This document shows positions 24,171 through 26,179 of a stretch of DNA of 26,179 bases, piece after piece. A program made the position numbers and the translations under genes. Every line of letters starts with the position of its first letter. Position 1 is the stretch's first letter. The notes beneath the pieces are model-generated. The model searched no databases, was not told the DNA's origin, and saw only the letters and a program-made list of their open reading frames with translations. The DNA is from Oscillospiraceae bacterium. Its GTDB lineage: Bacteria > Bacillota > Clostridia > Oscillospirales > Ruminococcaceae. The DNA lies in contig JAGZUF010000028.1 of the NCBI GenBank assembly GCA_018380115.1, positions 1-26,179 on the forward strand, in the 5' to 3' direction.

Positions 24171-25556
24171 TTGAGAAACCAGCATAACAGCCGAAATATA
24201 GACGTTTCCCGCGCAAGGCGCGCGCGGCGCCCGGCCACTGCGGCCCCGCGCCGCAGCGCATACGACGTGCAGAAGGATATGCAGCGCCCTGCTGCCCGCG
24301 CCGGGCAGGGCAGGCCTGCGGCGGGCCAGGGCGCCCGCCGCGCGTACGCTGTGCAGCGGGACACGGCCTATGCCGGCACACGGCGCACCTCTTCTGCGCG
24401 TACCCAGCAGGCCGGGCGCAGGCGCAGAAAGAAAAAGGCCAGCCTCGGCAAGAAAATAGCCGTCAGCTTCGTGGCTGTTCTGTGCCTGATGGCCATTGGC
24501 GTGGGCGCGCTGTACTGGTATGTGGCACATTCCCTGGCCCCGCGCGAAAGCGGCTCGCTCACGCAGGACATTGCCACCCCGCCTGAATACAGCAAAGACC
24601 TCACCAACATTCTGGTGCTGGGCATCGACTATGACGATAACCCCGAAGAACAGGCGCTGGGCATCCAGCGCAGCAAGAACGGCAATACAGATATGATTTT
24701 GTATGTGCAGTTCAATAAAAAAGAAAATACGGTGCACATGCTGCAAATTCCGCGCGATGTTTTTGTCGGGCTGGACCTTCCCACCGGCGGCACCGGGCGC
24801 ATCAACGCCCTGTATGCCCACGGGGCGGATCAGGAAAACCGCGTGCAGAATATTGCGCAGGTGCTGTACGACCAGCTCAAGCTGCCTGTGGATGATTATG
24901 TAGTCATTGACATGCAGATGCTGAAGGCCATGATGACGGCGCTGGGCGACCAGTTTGCCCTGCAGGTGTATGTGCCCGTCACTATGGAGTACAACGGCAG
25001 CCGCCTGGAGGCAGGCTACCGCTGGCTGCAGGGTGAAGAGCTTGAATTCTTCCTGCGCCAGCGCAAGGACTCCAGCGCCACCCCGCGCGGCGACATCGAC
25101 CGCCTGAATAACCAGCGCTATTTCTATGCCGCGCTGTTCCGCTACATGCTCACTATGAGCTGGCAGGAAATGGTGAAGCTGATGCCGGTGTTTTTACAGC
25201 ACATGCAGACGGATATCAGCCCCATCGACTGCGCGGCCCTTGCCATTGCGGTGAAAAATGTGCCGTCTGAGAATATCCTCATAGGCCGCCTGCCAGTTTA
25301 CGGCACACAGGTGAAGGCCAACGGAAGCGACCTTGTCTCCGGCATTGCCATACAGGAAACTGCCGATTTCCTCAACCAGTATTTCCGCCCTGCAGAGGCG
25401 CCCGTCAGCGCCGCAGAGCTGAACATCCAGCTTCCGGCAGATGTATCGCAGCTTGGCGCTGTGATAGACCCCGAACTGAGCCAGATGGGCACGGACGGCA
25501 CGGTGAGCGACGCCGCCCAGCCCGCTGACAGCAGCACAAGCCAGCCTGCGGCCTGA
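24171..25556 (+). CDS. LCP (LytR-CpsA-Psr) family protein, tandem copy 2
   Basis: This is a paralogue of the previous gene with the same plan and nearly the same length (461 residues): basic tail (1-94, with NIDVSRARR at 9-17 and a RRRRKKK cluster before the membrane), a membrane segment (about 95-118), an LCP domain (NILVLGIDYDD, TDMILYVQFN, LQIPRDVFV, RINALYAHG, DDYVVIDMQML, FFLRQRKDSS, DIDRLNNQRYF), and a tail with IDPELSQMGTDGTV. TTG 24171 lies 6 bases after GGAGGG (24159-24164). It starts 30 bp after copy 1, so both are probably co-transcribed. An LCP gene between yqeK and rsfS is common in Clostridia; two in tandem is less so, from memory. Confidence 0.88.
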   Translation: MRNQHNSRNIDVSRARRARRPATAAPRRSAYDVQKDMQRPAARAGQGRPAAGQGARRAYAVQRDTAYAGTRRTSSARTQQAGRRRRKKKASLGKKIAVSFVAVLCLMAIGVGALYWYVAHSLAPRESGSLTQDIATPPEYSKDLTNILVLGIDYDDNPEEQALGIQRSKNGNTDMILYVQFNKKENTVHMLQIPRDVFVGLDLPTGGTGRINALYAHGADQENRVQNIAQVLYDQLKLPVDDYVVIDMQMLKAMMTALGDQFALQVYVPVTMEYNGSRLEAGYRWLQGEELEFFLRQRKDSSATPRGDIDRLNNQRYFYAALFRYMLTMSWQEMVKLMPVFLQHMQTDISPIDCAALAIAVKNVPSENILIGRLPVYGTQVKANGSDLVSGIAIQETADFLNQYFRPAEAPVSAAELNIQLPADVSQLGAVIDPELSQMGTDGTVSDAAQPADSSTSQPAA

Positions 25557-25580
25557 CGCGCAGGCAGTTAGGAGAATTTT

Positions 25581-25934
25581 ATGGAGCCAAAAGAGCTGGC
25601 GATGCGCATCGCCCAGGTTTTAGACAATAAAAAAGCCACGCGCGTGAAGGTGCTGCGCGTGCATGACCTTACCGTGCTGGCAGATTACTTCGTCATTGCC
25701 TCCGGCACATCCTCCACCCATGTGAAAAGCCTGGCTGAAGAGGCGGAGTTTCAAATGAAAGAGGCGGGCGCGGCGCCCGTGCGCACGGAAGGCTTTTCCA
25801 CGAAAAACTGGTTTATTCTGGATTACGGCAGCGTTATTGTGCATGTGTTCAGCCCCGATGCGCGGGATTTTTACGACCTTGAGCATCTGTGGGCCGACGG
25901 CGAGGACGTGACGCCTGCTTTTGCCGAAGAATAA
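25581..25934 (+). CDS. rsfS: Ribosomal silencing factor RsfS
   Basis: RsfS (YbeB/Iojap family) binds ribosomal protein L14 and blocks joining of the subunits, damping translation in starvation. The 117-residue product covers the whole fold, with DYFVIASGTSSTHVKSLAEE, EGFSTKNWFILDYGSVIVHVF and FYDLEHLWAD. TTAGGAGA precedes the ATG. It ends the yhbY-nadD-yqeK string interrupted by the LCP pair, and is followed at once by a strong terminator. Confidence 0.96.
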   Translation: MEPKELAMRIAQVLDNKKATRVKVLRVHDLTVLADYFVIASGTSSTHVKSLAEEAEFQMKEAGAAPVRTEGFSTKNWFILDYGSVIVHVFSPDARDFYDLEHLWADGEDVTPAFAEE

Positions 25935-25949
25935 GCCCTTGCACCAGTG

Positions 25950-25977
25950 GCGCGCCCCATAGGGGGCGCGCTTTTTT
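25950..25977 (+). terminator. Strong intrinsic terminator after rsfS
   Basis: A perfect 9-bp stem, GCGCGCCCC (25950-25958) with GGGGCGCGC (25963-25971), loop ATAG, is followed directly by TTTTTT (25972-25977). It closes the operon that ends with rsfS. Confidence 0.95.
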
Positions 25978-25989
25978 GCAGCCTTCGGC

Positions 25990-26022
25990 GGCGGCCGGGG
26001 CAAAAGCCGTTTGCCTGCCGCC
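25990..26022. repeat. Two-part hairpin between rsfS terminator and next promoter
   Basis: GGCGGC (25990-25995) pairs with GCCGCC (26017-26022), and GGCAAA (25999-26004) with TTTGCC (26010-26015); a G-U pair and a two-base bulge join the stems and the loop is AGCCG. TGTTTTCTT follows shortly after, so it may be a back-up terminator. Its role is not evident. Confidence 0.5.
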
Positions 26023-26043
26023 CCCTGTTTTCTTGTGTGCATA

Positions 26044-26073
26044 TTGAAAATAGGGCACGAAATATGGTATAAT
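26044..26073 (+). promoter_or_regulatory. Promoter for the gene at the right edge
   Basis: TTGAAA (26044-26049) is followed after 18 bp by a perfect TATAAT (26068-26073). Transcription should start near 26080, giving a leader of about 70 nt. It serves the truncated gene that begins at 26150. Confidence 0.8.
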
Positions 26074-26149
26074 CTGCACTGGCGGTGCCCCAGATAAGCC
26101 ATAGCGCGGCAAGGGGCGGCGCCGAAGAAAACAGGAAGGAGAAATGTAT

Positions 26150-26179
26150 ATGAAGAAGAGAGCGGCACAGCGAGCCTGC
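26150..26179 (+). CDS. Start of an unidentified gene, cut by the window edge
   Basis: Only ten codons are present, reading MKKRAAQRAC. GGAAGGAG (26134-26141) lies 8 bases before this ATG; another in-frame ATG at 26144 is too close to the site. A positively charged N-terminus followed by Ala and Cys would suit the beginning of a signal peptide, but that is a guess from ten residues. It has its own promoter and is separated from rsfS by a terminator, so it is a new transcription unit. Confidence 0.65.
   Translation, partial: MKKRAAQRAC

Noticed and set aside
26144..26146. Upstream ATG for the edge gene
   Set aside because: Only two bases separate it from the ribosome site; ATG 26150 has the normal spacing of 8.

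Overview
The window is a dense, single-strand block of housekeeping genes (20 protein genes plus the first 10 codons of another, all on +) from a very GC-rich bacterium. Gene content and order (addB-addA; infC-rpmI-rplT; dprA-topA-trmFO; plsX-rnc-smc-ftsY; yhbY-nadD-yqeK-LCP-rsfS), strong Shine-Dalgarno sites, GTG/TTG starts and a Firmicutes-type infC leader point to a high-GC Clostridia lineage, probably a gut Oscillospiraceae/Ruminococcaceae relative. That placement is inference from gene families; no rRNA is present.

Layout. 1-417 is non-coding and holds a 98-bp sequence twice, 248 bp apart, with a hairpin-rich segment between, then a likely terminator. A promoter (418-446) drives addB-addA (479-7221), the AddAB helicase-nuclease for double-strand break repair. 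7222-7538 holds a weak terminator, a near-consensus promoter and a leader with a strong intrinsic terminator plus a competing pairing, as expected for L20-type attenuation of infC-rpmI-rplT (7539-8688); infC starts at ATC. A SpoU-family RNA methyltransferase overlaps dprA (8814-10708), followed by topA and trmFO (10763-14168).

The next run is plsX-rnc-smc-ftsY (14251-20479): phospholipid synthesis, RNase III, condensin and the SRP receptor. acpP, usually between plsX and rnc, is missing here. Then come rdgB, yhbY, nadD, yqeK, two tandem LCP (LytR-CpsA-Psr) membrane proteins and rsfS (20516-25934), closed by a strong terminator at 25950-25977. A new promoter (26044-26073) precedes a gene cut by the window edge.

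Most of the window is conserved and conventional. The parts most worth a second look are the tandem LCP pair, whose otherwise low-complexity tails share short conserved motifs at both ends, the infC leader switch with the ATC start, and the structured direct repeat upstream of addB. I saw no prophage, insertion sequence, CRISPR array, tRNA or rRNA, and no convincing gene on the minus strand.
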